Of a DNA stretch of 47,918 bases, positions 6,801-14,357 are shown one piece after another. Source of the stretch: Saprospiraceae bacterium. GTDB taxonomy: Bacteria; Bacteroidota; Bacteroidia; Chitinophagales; Saprospiraceae. A program made the translations under genes and the position numbers. The stretch covers positions 29,436-77,353 of the forward strand of contig JALHQW010000037.1 in NCBI GenBank assembly GCA_022841745.1. Reading direction: 5' to 3'. Positions within the stretch are counted from its first letter, which is position 1; every line of letters starts with the position of its first letter. Below the pieces are notes generated by a model that ran no database searches, was not told the DNA's origin, and saw only the letters and a program-made list of their open reading frames with translations.

Positions 6801-7814
6801 ATGCAACGCAAAGCCTACCGCCTCAAAGCGGGAAACATCAACAACCTGAAGCTCGTCAGCGACGAACTGCCGGAACCCGGCCCCAAGGAAGTGACCGTGG
6901 AGGTGAAGGCCATCGGCCTCAACTTCGCCGACGTGTCGGTCATCATGGGCCTGTACTCGGCCACGCCCAAGGGCGAGTTCACGCCGGGCTTGGAGGTTTC
7001 GGGCGTGGTGGTGAAGGCTGGCAAGGAAGTGGAAAACGTGAAGGTCGGCGACCGGGTGATGGCCGTTTGCCGCTTCGGGGGCTATGCCACGCACCTCAAC
7101 ATGGGCGAGCAGTACGCCATGCCCATTCCCGAAGGTTGGAGTTTCGAGGAGGGTGCGGCCTACCTCGTGCAGGTGCTCACGGCCTATTATGCGCTGCGCC
7201 CGTTGGGCAATTTGCAGCCGGGGCAGACTGTGCTCATCCACAGCGCAGCGGGCGGCACGGGCATCTTCGCCAACCGCATTGCGAAGCAACTGGGTGCGAC
7301 CACCATCGGCACGGTGGGCAGTACGGCCAAGCTCGATTTGCTGAAACAGGAGGGCGTGGACTTCCCCATCGTCCGGGACGAAAACTTCTTTCCCAATCTG
7401 GATAAGATATTGAAAGACAGGGAGTTGAACCTTATTTTGGAGACGAATAACGGCAAAATCCTCATGGGCGACTTCAAGCGGCTGGCCCCGATGGGGCGCA
7501 GCATCGTCTATAGCGCCGCCGATTTCATCACGCACGGCAACCGCCCGAACCTGTTCAAAATCATTTGGCTGTACTTGCGCCGCCCGCTCATTGACCCAAT
7601 GAAACTGACTGATGGCAATCGGGGCATGCTGGGCTTCAACCTCATTTACCTCTATGAAAAATCGCACCTGCTGCACCAGTACGTACAGGAGATAAAAGCG
7701 CTGGACATCGGTAGGCCGAGGTTGGGGCATGTGCTCACGTTTGACAAAATGCCCGATGCGGTGCGACTGCTCCAGTCCGGTAAAACAACGGGGAAGGTTG
7801 TCGTAAAAATTTGA
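6801..7814 (+). CDS. Zinc-independent quinone oxidoreductase-like MDR dehydrogenase
   Basis: 337 residues from ATG MQRKAYRLKAG. Medium-chain dehydrogenase/reductase: N-terminal GroES-like domain (EVTVEVKAIGLNFADVSVIMGLY, GLEVSGVV, VGDRVMAV) and a Rossmann domain with the NADPH motif HSAAGGTGIFANRIAKQLGA near 160. The catalytic-zinc Cys/His residues of alcohol dehydrogenases are absent, which fits the NADPH:quinone reductase / VAT-1 branch. A longer frame open from 6678 would translate the palindromic element and is rejected. It is 6 nt from the DUF4177-like gene and probably co-transcribed with it and the acetyltransferase. Substrate unknown. Confidence 0.88.
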   Translation: MQRKAYRLKAGNINNLKLVSDELPEPGPKEVTVEVKAIGLNFADVSVIMGLYSATPKGEFTPGLEVSGVVVKAGKEVENVKVGDRVMAVCRFGGYATHLNMGEQYAMPIPEGWSFEEGAAYLVQVLTAYYALRPLGNLQPGQTVLIHSAAGGTGIFANRIAKQLGATTIGTVGSTAKLDLLKQEGVDFPIVRDENFFPNLDKILKDRELNLILETNNGKILMGDFKRLAPMGRSIVYSAADFITHGNRPNLFKIIWLYLRRPLIDPMKLTDGNRGMLGFNLIYLYEKSHLLHQYVQEIKALDIGRPRLGHVLTFDKMPDAVRLLQSGKTTGKVVVKI

Positions 7815-7820
7815 TAATCA

Positions 7821-8069
7821 ATGAAATACAAAACCGTATTCGTGGATGCGCCGATGGCCAAGGCCAAAGGGACTTGGGGCGTAAGTTTTGAGGAACCCAA
7901 CGGTGACCAACTCGCAAGGGATATTCAGGCCGTTATCTTGGAGAATGCAATGGCGGGGTTTGAACTCATGCAGTCTATGTCCGTAACAGCTTCAAGTACC
8001 ATTTCGGGAGCTTATGCCTATTCGTTCACATCTGGCGTGATTTTGATTTTTAAACAGCAAAACCCATGA
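7821..8069 (+). CDS. Small DUF4177-like protein
   Basis: 82 residues: MKYKTVFVDA, a central helix (QLARDIQAVILENAMAGFELMQ) and a C-terminal pair of strands (SVTASSTISGAYAYS, GVILIFKQQ). The pattern, with a 'GFEL' turn and a terminal 'LIFK', is that of DUF4177 proteins, small cytosolic proteins of unknown function. It starts 6 nt after the oxidoreductase stop; the start codon overlaps a TTGATAATCAA motif. It overlaps the next gene by 4 nt (ATGA), so translational coupling is likely. Confidence 0.7.
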   Translation: MKYKTVFVDAPMAKAKGTWGVSFEEPNGDQLARDIQAVILENAMAGFELMQSMSVTASSTISGAYAYSFTSGVILIFKQQNP

Positions 8070-8512
8070 TTTCCTTCCGCTGCAAATCCTTTTACGAACT
8101 ACCTGCCCACCAGCTTTACGCCATCATGGCGCTGCGCCAAGAGGTGTTCGTGGTGGAGCAAAACTGTGCCTACCTCGATGCCGATGGCAAAGACCTGAAG
8201 GGCTACCATCTTTCCGGCCACGATGATGATGGCAAGCTCGTGGCCTATGCCCGGCTGCTGCCCAAGGGCGTTTCCTACGATAATTTTGTATCCATCGGGC
8301 GCATTGTCACGTCTCCATCGGTACGTGGCACGGGCGCTGGGCAGGCGTTGATGAAGGCCGCCTTGGACAATATGGATTTGCTCTTCCCCGGTGAAAGCAT
8401 CAAAATCAGCGCCCAGAGCTATTTGCGCAATTTTTACGAGAGCTTTGGCTTTGTGGTGAGCGGCGATGAATACATGGAAGACGATATCCCGCACCTGCCA
8501 ATGGTTAGGTAA
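8066..8512 (+). CDS. elaA: ElaA-like GNAT N-acetyltransferase
   Basis: 148 residues. The order FYELPAHQLYAIMALRQEVFVVEQNC, then DLKGYHL, AYARLLP, SIGRIVTSPSVRGTGAGQALM and FYESFGFVVSGDEYMEDDIPHLPM matches the ElaA branch of the GNAT fold. The acetyl-CoA pyrophosphate loop is VRGTGAGQALM (variant of RxxGxG/A). The acceptor is unknown. It overlaps the upstream DUF4177-like gene by 4 nt. Confidence 0.88.
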   Translation: MISFRCKSFYELPAHQLYAIMALRQEVFVVEQNCAYLDADGKDLKGYHLSGHDDDGKLVAYARLLPKGVSYDNFVSIGRIVTSPSVRGTGAGQALMKAALDNMDLLFPGESIKISAQSYLRNFYESFGFVVSGDEYMEDDIPHLPMVR

Positions 8513-8520
8513 TTCATTGT

Positions 8521-8645
8521 TTCATTTACAAGCCCCGCTCAATATTGACGCCATTGTGATGAAGGGCAACGTGGTGCTAAGTGAGTACCTCTACGAAGCT
8601 CGGCTTAAAGGCTACTTGCATCGCTATTTCCATATAGAGGGTTAA
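8521..8645 (+). pseudogene. Possible gene remnant
   Basis: An open plus-strand frame ends at TAA 8643 and reads PLNIDAIVMKGNVV, then LSEYLYEARLKGYLHRYF, HIEG; an ATG at 8559 would give 28 residues. The composition looks like real protein rather than chance, but there is no gene start upstream in this frame. It overlaps the 3' end of the minus-strand gene at 8642. Could be the C-terminal scrap of a lost gene. Confidence 0.3.
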
Positions 8646-8998
8646 CACTGAAGGATGAGCGCTGGCTCACTTGGTTCTATTCGGGCGGCTTGGAGCGCCT
8701 GCCATTCTTGTATGATGGCGGCGATGTACTGTTCCAATTTGTCGGTAGGGGTATGCTCCGGCAAGGTGTTCAAGACGGAGACGATGACGAGTTTAAGGCC
8801 CTGCTCCGGGTTTTCGGCGAAGGCTTTGCGAGTTAGGTCAACGACGGACTCGGCCTTTCTGCGCCAGAACTTGGAGGAGTGGATTTTGCCTTGTTTTACA
8901 AGCTCAAAGAAACGAATAGACTCTTCACTAAAGAGATGCTTGTTCTCTTCTGAATATTCTACCACGTCTGGTTTTAATACTTCTTTGGTCGCAACCAT
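8642..8998 (-). CDS. Hypothetical protein
   Basis: 118 residues from ATG at 8998 (MVATKEVLKPDVVEYSEENKH); a TTG at 9019 would add seven residues. Mostly helical and charged: HLFSEESIRFFELVKQGK, KFWRRKAESVVDLTRKAF, then GLKLVIVSVLNTLPEHT. No known motif. It directly follows the DUF6934 gene on the same strand with about 20 nt between stop and start, so the two probably form an operon and may act together. Bicistrons of DUF6934 with a small helical partner suggest a toxin-antitoxin-like unit, but that is only inference. Confidence 0.6.
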   Translation of the reverse strand: MVATKEVLKPDVVEYSEENKHLFSEESIRFFELVKQGKIHSSKFWRRKAESVVDLTRKAFAENPEQGLKLVIVSVLNTLPEHTPTDKLEQYIAAIIQEWQALQAARIEPSEPALILQC

Positions 8999-9020
8999 CT
9001 GGATATTATTTAAAGGCAAG

Positions 9021-9458
9021 TTAAGCCCGTTTCAGACTAATTTCAAATTTTGTACAAAAAGAACTTGGAGTATAGGCTTCCTTGATGCCATCCATGTAAC
9101 CATAAACATCAAAGTCGCTGATAATCTCAATGTACCTCTTCGAAAAAATCCTGTTGTACAATTTAAGTCGTCGCTCGTCAACGCCATCAAATTCAACTTT
9201 GGCATCGGGATTTTCTTCGAAAAACAATCGAATCGCCAAGACAACTGTTGAAACAGTTTTCTCAATGTCATGGTTATTTGAAACTACGTTGTCAACTGTT
9301 CGTCCTTCAATAATATCTCCGAAGGCGAGGTTGAAATTGCCATTTTCCATCTTCTCAAAAAGGACAAATTTCTGAATCACGCCACGTACGCCAATGCTAT
9401 TAAACCTGTAAGCATTGTAAGGATTCAATCTTTCCAACGTGTAATGTTCCCTTATCAT
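9021..9458 (-). CDS. DUF6934 family protein
   Basis: 145 residues. It matches the DUF6934 pattern of Bacteroidota: N-terminal beta strands with KFVLFEKMENGNFNLAFGD, then SNNHDIEKTVSTVVLAIRLFFEENPDAKVEF, then RRLKLYNRIF and a C-terminal strand pair. Function of the family is unknown; members are often found in accessory regions. ATG start at 9458. Followed at once by the helical 118-residue protein. Confidence 0.75.
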   Translation of the reverse strand: MIREHYTLERLNPYNAYRFNSIGVRGVIQKFVLFEKMENGNFNLAFGDIIEGRTVDNVVSNNHDIEKTVSTVVLAIRLFFEENPDAKVEFDGVDERRLKLYNRIFSKRYIEIISDFDVYGYMDGIKEAYTPSSFCTKFEISLKRA

Positions 9459-9495
9459 AGCATGTCTTTTTAAAGTAGTCTAACCCAAATATCCC

Positions 9496-10881
9496 TCATT
9501 CCCTCAACCCCTCCACCTCCTCCACCGTCTTCGGCACGGGCCGCCCCAGCAACTTGTGCCCATCCTTGGTAATCAGCACATTATCCTCGATACGGATGCC
9601 GCCGAACGAGCGCCAATCCTTGAGCGCCCCATAGTTGATGAAATCGGTGAACTTGCCCTCGGCCTCCCATTGGTCCATCAGTTCGGGGATGAAATAGAGG
9701 CCCGGTTCCACCGTCAGCACGAAGCCCGGCTCCAAGGCCCGGCCCAAGCGCAGGTAGGCCGTGCCAAACTGTGTGCTGCGCTGCACGTCGTCGGAGTAGC
9801 CAACGTATTGTTCGCCGAGGTCTTCCATATCGTGAACGTCCAGCCCGATCATGTGGCCGAGGCCGTGCGGGAAGAAGAGCGCATGGGCACCTTGTGCCAC
9901 GGCCTCGTCGAGGTCACCCTTCATCAGGCCCAATGATTTCAAGCCCTCGGCCATGCGGCGGGCGGCGGCCAAGTGGACTTCCTTATAGGTCAGGCCAGGT
10001 CGCAACGAGGCGATGGCGCTTACCTCGGCATCCAGCACGATATTGTAAACGTCTTTTTGGCGCTGAGTGAAACGCTTGTCAACGGGGCAGGTGCGGGTGA
10101 GGTCGCCAGCGTAGTGAAGGTGCGTTTCGGCACCGTGGTCGCCGAGCAACAGTTGGCCGCTTTGTAGGGTGTTGTAGTGGTGGTGGTTGTGCAGCACCTG
10201 CCCATTGATGGTCATGATGATGCCGTAGGCTAATGCCCCACCCATGCCAGTGGCGATGCCCGCAGCGATGCCCGCTAATTCCGCCTCTTTTTTGCCAGCG
10301 GCGGCGGCCTTCATCACTGCTACGTGCATGGCCCCGCTGATGTCCACGGCCCGTTCCATCTCGGCCACTTCTTCTGGCGTCTTGTATGCCCGCTGCGCCA
10401 CGATGGCCTTTATGAGCGGCACGGAGGTCATTTCTTTCAGCTTCGCAACGGGGTGGCCGAGCATTTCCGACAGGGCAATCATATTGTCGTGGCGGTAAGG
10501 CGGCGTGAAGTGGACGGTGCGACCTTGTTCCGCCGCTTTTTTTACGAAGGCAATTAAATCGCCGAATGGCAATGTTTTATGCACACCTACCCTGTGGGCT
10601 TGCTCCGCAATGGTCGGCATCGGCCCCGTCCAAACGATGTCCTCCATCGTGAGTTCGTCGCCGAAGATGATGTCCTCCCCGGCGTCCATGTCCAGCACGG
10701 CGGCGAGGCTTGGCTGGTCGAGGCCGAAGAAGTAGAGGAAGTTGGAGTCCTGCCGGAAGTGGTAGGTATTGGCCCGATAGTTCATCGGGGCTTCGTTGTT
10801 GCCGAGGATGAGGACGAGGCCGGAGCCGAGGTCTTTGCGAAGCCGCTCACGGCGGGCGGTGTAGGTGGTGGATGCGAACAT
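9496..10881 (-). CDS. pepP: Xaa-Pro aminopeptidase (M24B)
   Basis: 461 residues. Removes N-terminal residues that precede proline. N-terminal creatinase-like domain (residues 1-170: YRANTYHFRQDSNFLYFFG), then the M24 pita-bread domain. Dinuclear metal ligands are visible: Asp in GDHGAETHLHYAGDLTRTC (two Asp), His in FFPHGLGHMIGLDVHD, Glu in LTVEPGLYF and Glu in GGIRIEDNVLI. Full length for the family. ATG start MFASTTYT. It stands alone, with the palindromic elements 10913-11000 just upstream in its promoter region. Confidence 0.93.
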   Translation of the reverse strand: MFASTTYTARRERLRKDLGSGLVLILGNNEAPMNYRANTYHFRQDSNFLYFFGLDQPSLAAVLDMDAGEDIIFGDELTMEDIVWTGPMPTIAEQAHRVGVHKTLPFGDLIAFVKKAAEQGRTVHFTPPYRHDNMIALSEMLGHPVAKLKEMTSVPLIKAIVAQRAYKTPEEVAEMERAVDISGAMHVAVMKAAAAGKKEAELAGIAAGIATGMGGALAYGIIMTINGQVLHNHHHYNTLQSGQLLLGDHGAETHLHYAGDLTRTCPVDKRFTQRQKDVYNIVLDAEVSAIASLRPGLTYKEVHLAAARRMAEGLKSLGLMKGDLDEAVAQGAHALFFPHGLGHMIGLDVHDMEDLGEQYVGYSDDVQRSTQFGTAYLRLGRALEPGFVLTVEPGLYFIPELMDQWEAEGKFTDFINYGALKDWRSFGGIRIEDNVLITKDGHKLLGRPVPKTVEEVEGLRE

Positions 10882-10912
10882 TGGTTAAGTGCTTTTGCAA
10901 TTACTTAGCAAA

Positions 10913-10955
10913 GGTTGTTTTTGTAGGAAATTGGAATTTTTCCACAAAAACAACC
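10913..10955. repeat. companion palindrome of copy 2
   Basis: GGTTGTTTTTGT...ACAAAAACAACC, a 17-18-bp stem with one bulge around an AAATTGGAATTT centre. It lies 4 nt before the GGGAGGAG palindrome copy 2 and 32 nt upstream of pepP. Confidence 0.75.
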
Positions 10956-10958
10956 AAA

Positions 10959-11000
10959 TGAGGGAGGAGAGAAAAAAGGAATTTTTTCTCTCCTCCCTCA
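10959..11000. repeat. GGGAGGAG palindrome, copy 2
   Basis: Perfect 19-bp arms (10959-10977 and 10982-11000) with a 4-nt centre GGAA; arms TGAGGGAGGAGAGAAAAAA. Paired with the palindrome 10913-10955. Confidence 0.9.
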
Positions 11001-11008
11001 TCTATTTT

Positions 11009-11258
11009 AACGTGAGGTTTGGATTAAAACCTGGCATCAAGCCGTCCCGTTAGGGACACAACGTGGGTAGAAAGGTAATAAAACATCGACCTTCGTCCCG
11101 TTAGGGACGCAACATGGGTAGGCTTCAATCCCTTTTGCTACCCATGTTACGTCCCTAACGGGACGGAGGTCGAGGGGAACGTTCAAATCTACCCACATTG
11201 AGTCCCTATGGGACTGAAAATCAGGCATTTATGTCAATTCTAATCCAAACCTCACGTT
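11009..11258. mobile_element. REP/MITE-like element with terminal inverted repeats
   Basis: A 250-bp unit bounded by AACGTGAGGTTTGGATTA (11009-11026) and its exact reverse complement (11241-11258). Inside are three copies of a GTCCCGTTAGGGAC-type palindrome: CCCGTTAGGGACACAACGTGGG, CGTCCCGTTAGGGACG and the inverted ACGTCCCTAACGGGACG, plus a diverged fourth (GAGTCCCTATGGGACT). No transposase is inside. The palindromes are like REP sequences mobilised by RAYT transposases in Bacteroidota. It sits between divergent transcription units (pepP upstream region and susCD 3' end). Confidence 0.7.
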
Positions 11259-11323
11259 ATTTTAATAACTGAGTACTTTTTGAACAATGCGTAAAGAAAG
11301 TGAGAATCTATTAAAACTTTTAT

Positions 11324-11362
11324 AAAAAACAAAAGGCGCTACCGAGGTGGCAGCGCCTTTTG
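11324..11362 (-). terminator. terminator of the susCD operon
   Basis: CAAAAGGCGCT and AGCGCCTTTTG form an 11-bp stem around a short loop, followed on the minus strand by GTTTTTT. It is 24 nt after the stop of the last operon gene. Confidence 0.8.
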
Positions 11363-11385
11363 AAAAGGCAATTGATTTGCTTTGA

Positions 11386-12444
11386 TTAACCGCCTTTGAG
11401 GGATGGCCAATCTTTGCCATCCTTGCGGGTCAATACTACTGTACCAGCATCGCCGTATGTGTTCTGCCACTTGATGGTAGCAGTTGCACCGTTAATGCTG
11501 GAGAAATTGTACTTGTAAGTGTCTCCATACTGGTCAGCGCCAGTTAGGGTGATTACGTTACATGCGTCCACGATTGTTGGGAGCACTACTGGGGTGTCTC
11601 CCCAAGCAAAGGCAAACTGACCAAAGGTAATATCAGTGGAAGTGTACTTGCCTGACAAGACATTGCCATTGGCATCCGTTGCTGGCGACCAAGTAACTGT
11701 TCCAGAAATTTCGCCAGGGAATGCCGCACCAGCACCGCCGCCAGCACCTTTAATCATTTCCGTTTGAACATAATCAAACTCACCGGCCAAATCAGACACG
11801 CAGATAACTGCCCACTCCACGTAGCAAGAAGAGTTCGGGAATTCCGCTGCGCAAATGGATGGCGACCAAGCGTCAAACTTGCGGTCGTCAGCGGTGTAGA
11901 TAATCCAACCGAGGCGGAACTTGTCACCAGCCACGAAGGGGTTATCTGGTGAGCGGTCCGGCTTCTCTGGGTTCTCGAACACCTTAACGGAACCGTCACC
12001 ATAGTCGTAGGTGGCATCTTTGTAAAGCTGGTAGATGTCGTTCTGGGTAACCGAGAAGGTGATGTCCTTGCGGTTGGCCGGAATTTCGCCGCCTTCAACG
12101 ACCTTGAACAGTTTTCCACGGGTAGTGGTATAGTCAAAATAATCGCCACCGTGCTGGGCGGTGCGGTCGTTGCCTTCGTTGTCTTCGTATGCTTCGTCGA
12201 AGAAGGCATAAAACTCAATACGGTTGGCGGTGTTGGCACCCTCAATGGAGTTCCATTGGAAGGCTACTTCCAAAGCTTCATCGCCTTGGAACACGAAATC
12301 GGCGGGCGAGCCAGCGGCAACCCTGCCCCAGCCGTGTACGGCCGTTTCCGGCTCGAAGAAGGGACTGGTTTCCTCGTCCTCGCAGGCGGCAAAGAAAAGC
12401 AGGCCCATTGCCAAGAAGAGATATGATAATTTAAAGATTTTCAT
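11386..12444 (-). CDS. SusCD-associated outer-membrane lipoprotein, third gene of the locus
   Basis: 352 residues from ATG at 12444 (a TTG at 12450 is also in frame). Signal peptide II with lipobox LLFFAAC (Cys21) followed by acidic EDEE, the usual surface-export pattern of Bacteroidota lipoproteins. The rest is beta-rich (EVAFQWNSIEGANTANRIEF, GKYTSTDITFGQFAFAWGD, ATIKWQNTYGDAGTVVLTRK), with no enzyme motif. As last gene of a susC-susD set it is probably a SusE/F-like surface glycan- or peptide-binding protein, but the family is not recognised. A 29-bp imperfect inverted repeat separates it from susD. Confidence 0.75.
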   Translation of the reverse strand: MKIFKLSYLFLAMGLLFFAACEDEETSPFFEPETAVHGWGRVAAGSPADFVFQGDEALEVAFQWNSIEGANTANRIEFYAFFDEAYEDNEGNDRTAQHGGDYFDYTTTRGKLFKVVEGGEIPANRKDITFSVTQNDIYQLYKDATYDYGDGSVKVFENPEKPDRSPDNPFVAGDKFRLGWIIYTADDRKFDAWSPSICAAEFPNSSCYVEWAVICVSDLAGEFDYVQTEMIKGAGGGAGAAFPGEISGTVTWSPATDANGNVLSGKYTSTDITFGQFAFAWGDTPVVLPTIVDACNVITLTGADQYGDTYKYNFSSINGATATIKWQNTYGDAGTVVLTRKDGKDWPSLKGG

Positions 12445-12480
12445 TTTCAAAAAGATTTGATAATCAAATAAAGAATGATT

Positions 12481-12564
12481 GATTGTTAGATTGTTGAATT
12501 GTTAGATTGCTAAATGGCCCACGCAATACGGGCAACAATCAAACAATTCAACAATGTAACAATC
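12481..12564. repeat. inverted repeat of GATTGTTA-type octamers
   Basis: Arms 12481-12509 and 12536-12564 (29 bp, two mismatches) are made of GATTGTTA, GATTGTTG, AATTGTTA units. The element lies inside the operon, between susD and the third gene. Confidence 0.85.
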
Positions 12565-12572
12565 CTGCCCAT

Positions 12573-14282
12573 TTACTCCGTGTCCCAGAACAGGCGGCTG
12601 CTTGGGTCGTCCCAAATCACGTCCTTCCAAGGGGCTGCACTGGGGTTCAGCGTCAACTCGGTAGAAGGATAGGGGAACCTGTGTGGCCACTTCCTCGGCG
12701 TAGGGCTGACGGGGTTCTGCAAGGTGCTTGGCAGGCCGTTGTAGCCATAGTTGTTGGAAGCGTTCGGATCGTGGGTACGGCGCATGGCATTGTATATTTC
12801 ATAGCCATTGCCCCAAGAAGAGAACCAAAGTTGCTTCATCACCACGTTCAGCTTGGCACGGTTGCTAGGCGCATTGTCGAACCTTTCGAGCCAGAGGGCC
12901 ACATAAGCGTCAGTTGTTGCAGCATCGGGTGCTACGGAGCCGCCACCTGTTGCCAAACCAAAGCCCACCACCTTTGCGATATGGCTGCGGATGGCCTGCT
13001 CGAATAGCGCACGGGCGTCGCCTCCGATGGCGAGTTGGTCTTCGAGAATGGCCTCAATTTGATAGTACAGCACGTTTACATGCGACAAGATTGGGAAGAT
13101 ACCGCCGCCAGGTGCAGTATTTGGCGAAGGAGTAGCAGGAGCGCCCGAATCGTGGAATCCACCAGCTGGATAAACACCAGGAATGGTGCGCAATGTACCG
13201 TCGTTGGGTACACCAGAAGCATCGGCACGGTCTCGCCCGAAAATGCCCGCAGCAAAATCAATCTGGTCTTGGGTTGGGTTAGGGCCGTACAAGTCCTCCA
13301 TGATTTCGGTGTTCAGCACCACATAGCCATAGTTGCAGCCAGGGGTAGTCCAGCAGGGTATGGTACCAGCTTCCGTCGGGTTGGTGATGTCCAAAACTTT
13401 CTTGTTTTGGCGTTTGAAATAGAAAGGCCAGCGAGGGTCGCCATCTTCCAACATTTCCACCATCAGCTGGTGTGAGATATAGGTAAACTCGTCGCCAGTA
13501 TATGGGCCTTGGTACCAAGGATGGCGATTGTCCGGGTTGATGGTCTTGCTGAACTTGAACTCGAAGTCGCCAGAGGCGGCTGTAATCAGGGCTCCGCTCA
13601 ATAGATTGCTGATTTCAGCCTTCGCCTTGGAAGGGTCTGCTTTCCACGACTCAATGACGAGCTTCAGTTTCAACGTATTTGCGAAAGCCTTCCACTTGTC
13701 AATATTTCCACTGTAAATAAGGTCAGTGGTAGCCTTTGCCCCGCTGGTGAGGTTAAGGTTGGCGATGGCTTGGTCAATCAGTGCGATGCAATCATTGAAC
13801 ACCACTTCATCAGCGTCGAAAGTTGGTGCACGGGAGGTGATGTCCTCACCTTTGAATGCCTCCGAGTAGGGCACGTCGCCAAAAAGGTTGACCATGCTGC
13901 TAAAAGCATAAGCCTTCAGGAGTTGGCCAATAGCCAAGTGGTGTGGCAAGTTGTCTGCTTCGGCCTTGGTGATGAGACCTTCGATGTCCTTCAATGGCCC
14001 GGCGTACATATTGTCCCAAAAACCGCTAAAAGAGGTATTGGCCACCCCAAAATTGTCGAAGGAAGTGATGAGTCCAACAAACCCGTGCGCAGCATTATTT
14101 GCACCACCGGCCATCGTGTTTGCCAGTGTATATTGTATCTGTGGGATAAGCAGGTCCACAGAAGCGTCTGCAGGGTTGTTCGGGTCAACGTTCACCCCTT
14201 CGAAATCGGTGAAGCACCCTCCCATGGCCAATGCAAACACTGGCAGGATGATGTATTTTGAAAATTTATGAAAGAATTTCAT
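12573..14282 (-). CDS. SusD/RagB-like nutrient-binding lipoprotein (SusD-like_2 type)
   Basis: 569 residues from ATG at 14282; the open frame extends upstream to 14354 but the signal peptide begins here. Lipobox FALAMGGC (Cys23). N-terminal FTDFEGVNVDPNNPADASVDLLIPQIQYTLA and the helical TPR-like core with HHLAIGQLLKAYAFSSMVNLFGDVPYSEA are the standard SusD signature. C-terminal ERFDNAPSNRAKLNVVMKQLWFSSWGNGYEIYNAMRRT is the conserved final helix pair. It caps the SusC barrel and binds an unknown ligand at the cell surface. It is 75 nt downstream of susC. Members of this subfamily are often linked to peptide or non-starch substrates, so glycan use cannot be assumed. Confidence 0.92.
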   Translation of the reverse strand: MKFFHKFSKYIILPVFALAMGGCFTDFEGVNVDPNNPADASVDLLIPQIQYTLANTMAGGANNAAHGFVGLITSFDNFGVANTSFSGFWDNMYAGPLKDIEGLITKAEADNLPHHLAIGQLLKAYAFSSMVNLFGDVPYSEAFKGEDITSRAPTFDADEVVFNDCIALIDQAIANLNLTSGAKATTDLIYSGNIDKWKAFANTLKLKLVIESWKADPSKAKAEISNLLSGALITAASGDFEFKFSKTINPDNRHPWYQGPYTGDEFTYISHQLMVEMLEDGDPRWPFYFKRQNKKVLDITNPTEAGTIPCWTTPGCNYGYVVLNTEIMEDLYGPNPTQDQIDFAAGIFGRDRADASGVPNDGTLRTIPGVYPAGGFHDSGAPATPSPNTAPGGGIFPILSHVNVLYYQIEAILEDQLAIGGDARALFEQAIRSHIAKVVGFGLATGGGSVAPDAATTDAYVALWLERFDNAPSNRAKLNVVMKQLWFSSWGNGYEIYNAMRRTHDPNASNNYGYNGLPSTLQNPVSPTPRKWPHRFPYPSTELTLNPSAAPWKDVIWDDPSSRLFWDTE

Positions 14283-14357
14283 GCGATATTTCTTTTTTGA
14301 TTTGAAAAAAAGCTTGATGGCATCGCCTGTTCTGGCAGCTGCCATTGAAAGCATTTT

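Noticed and set aside
6792-7730. 312-residue minus ORF opposite the oxidoreductase
   Set aside because: Antisense to a well-supported gene; His/Arg/Val-rich composition of a shadow frame.
11037-11228. Repeated GTCCCTAACGGGAC-type motifs as a CRISPR array
   Set aside because: Copies occur in both orientations with irregular spacing and are bounded by terminal inverted repeats; no cas gene is present.
14283-14354. 24-residue extension of the SusD-like protein
   Set aside because: It places a polar segment before a perfect lipoprotein signal peptide that starts at 14282.
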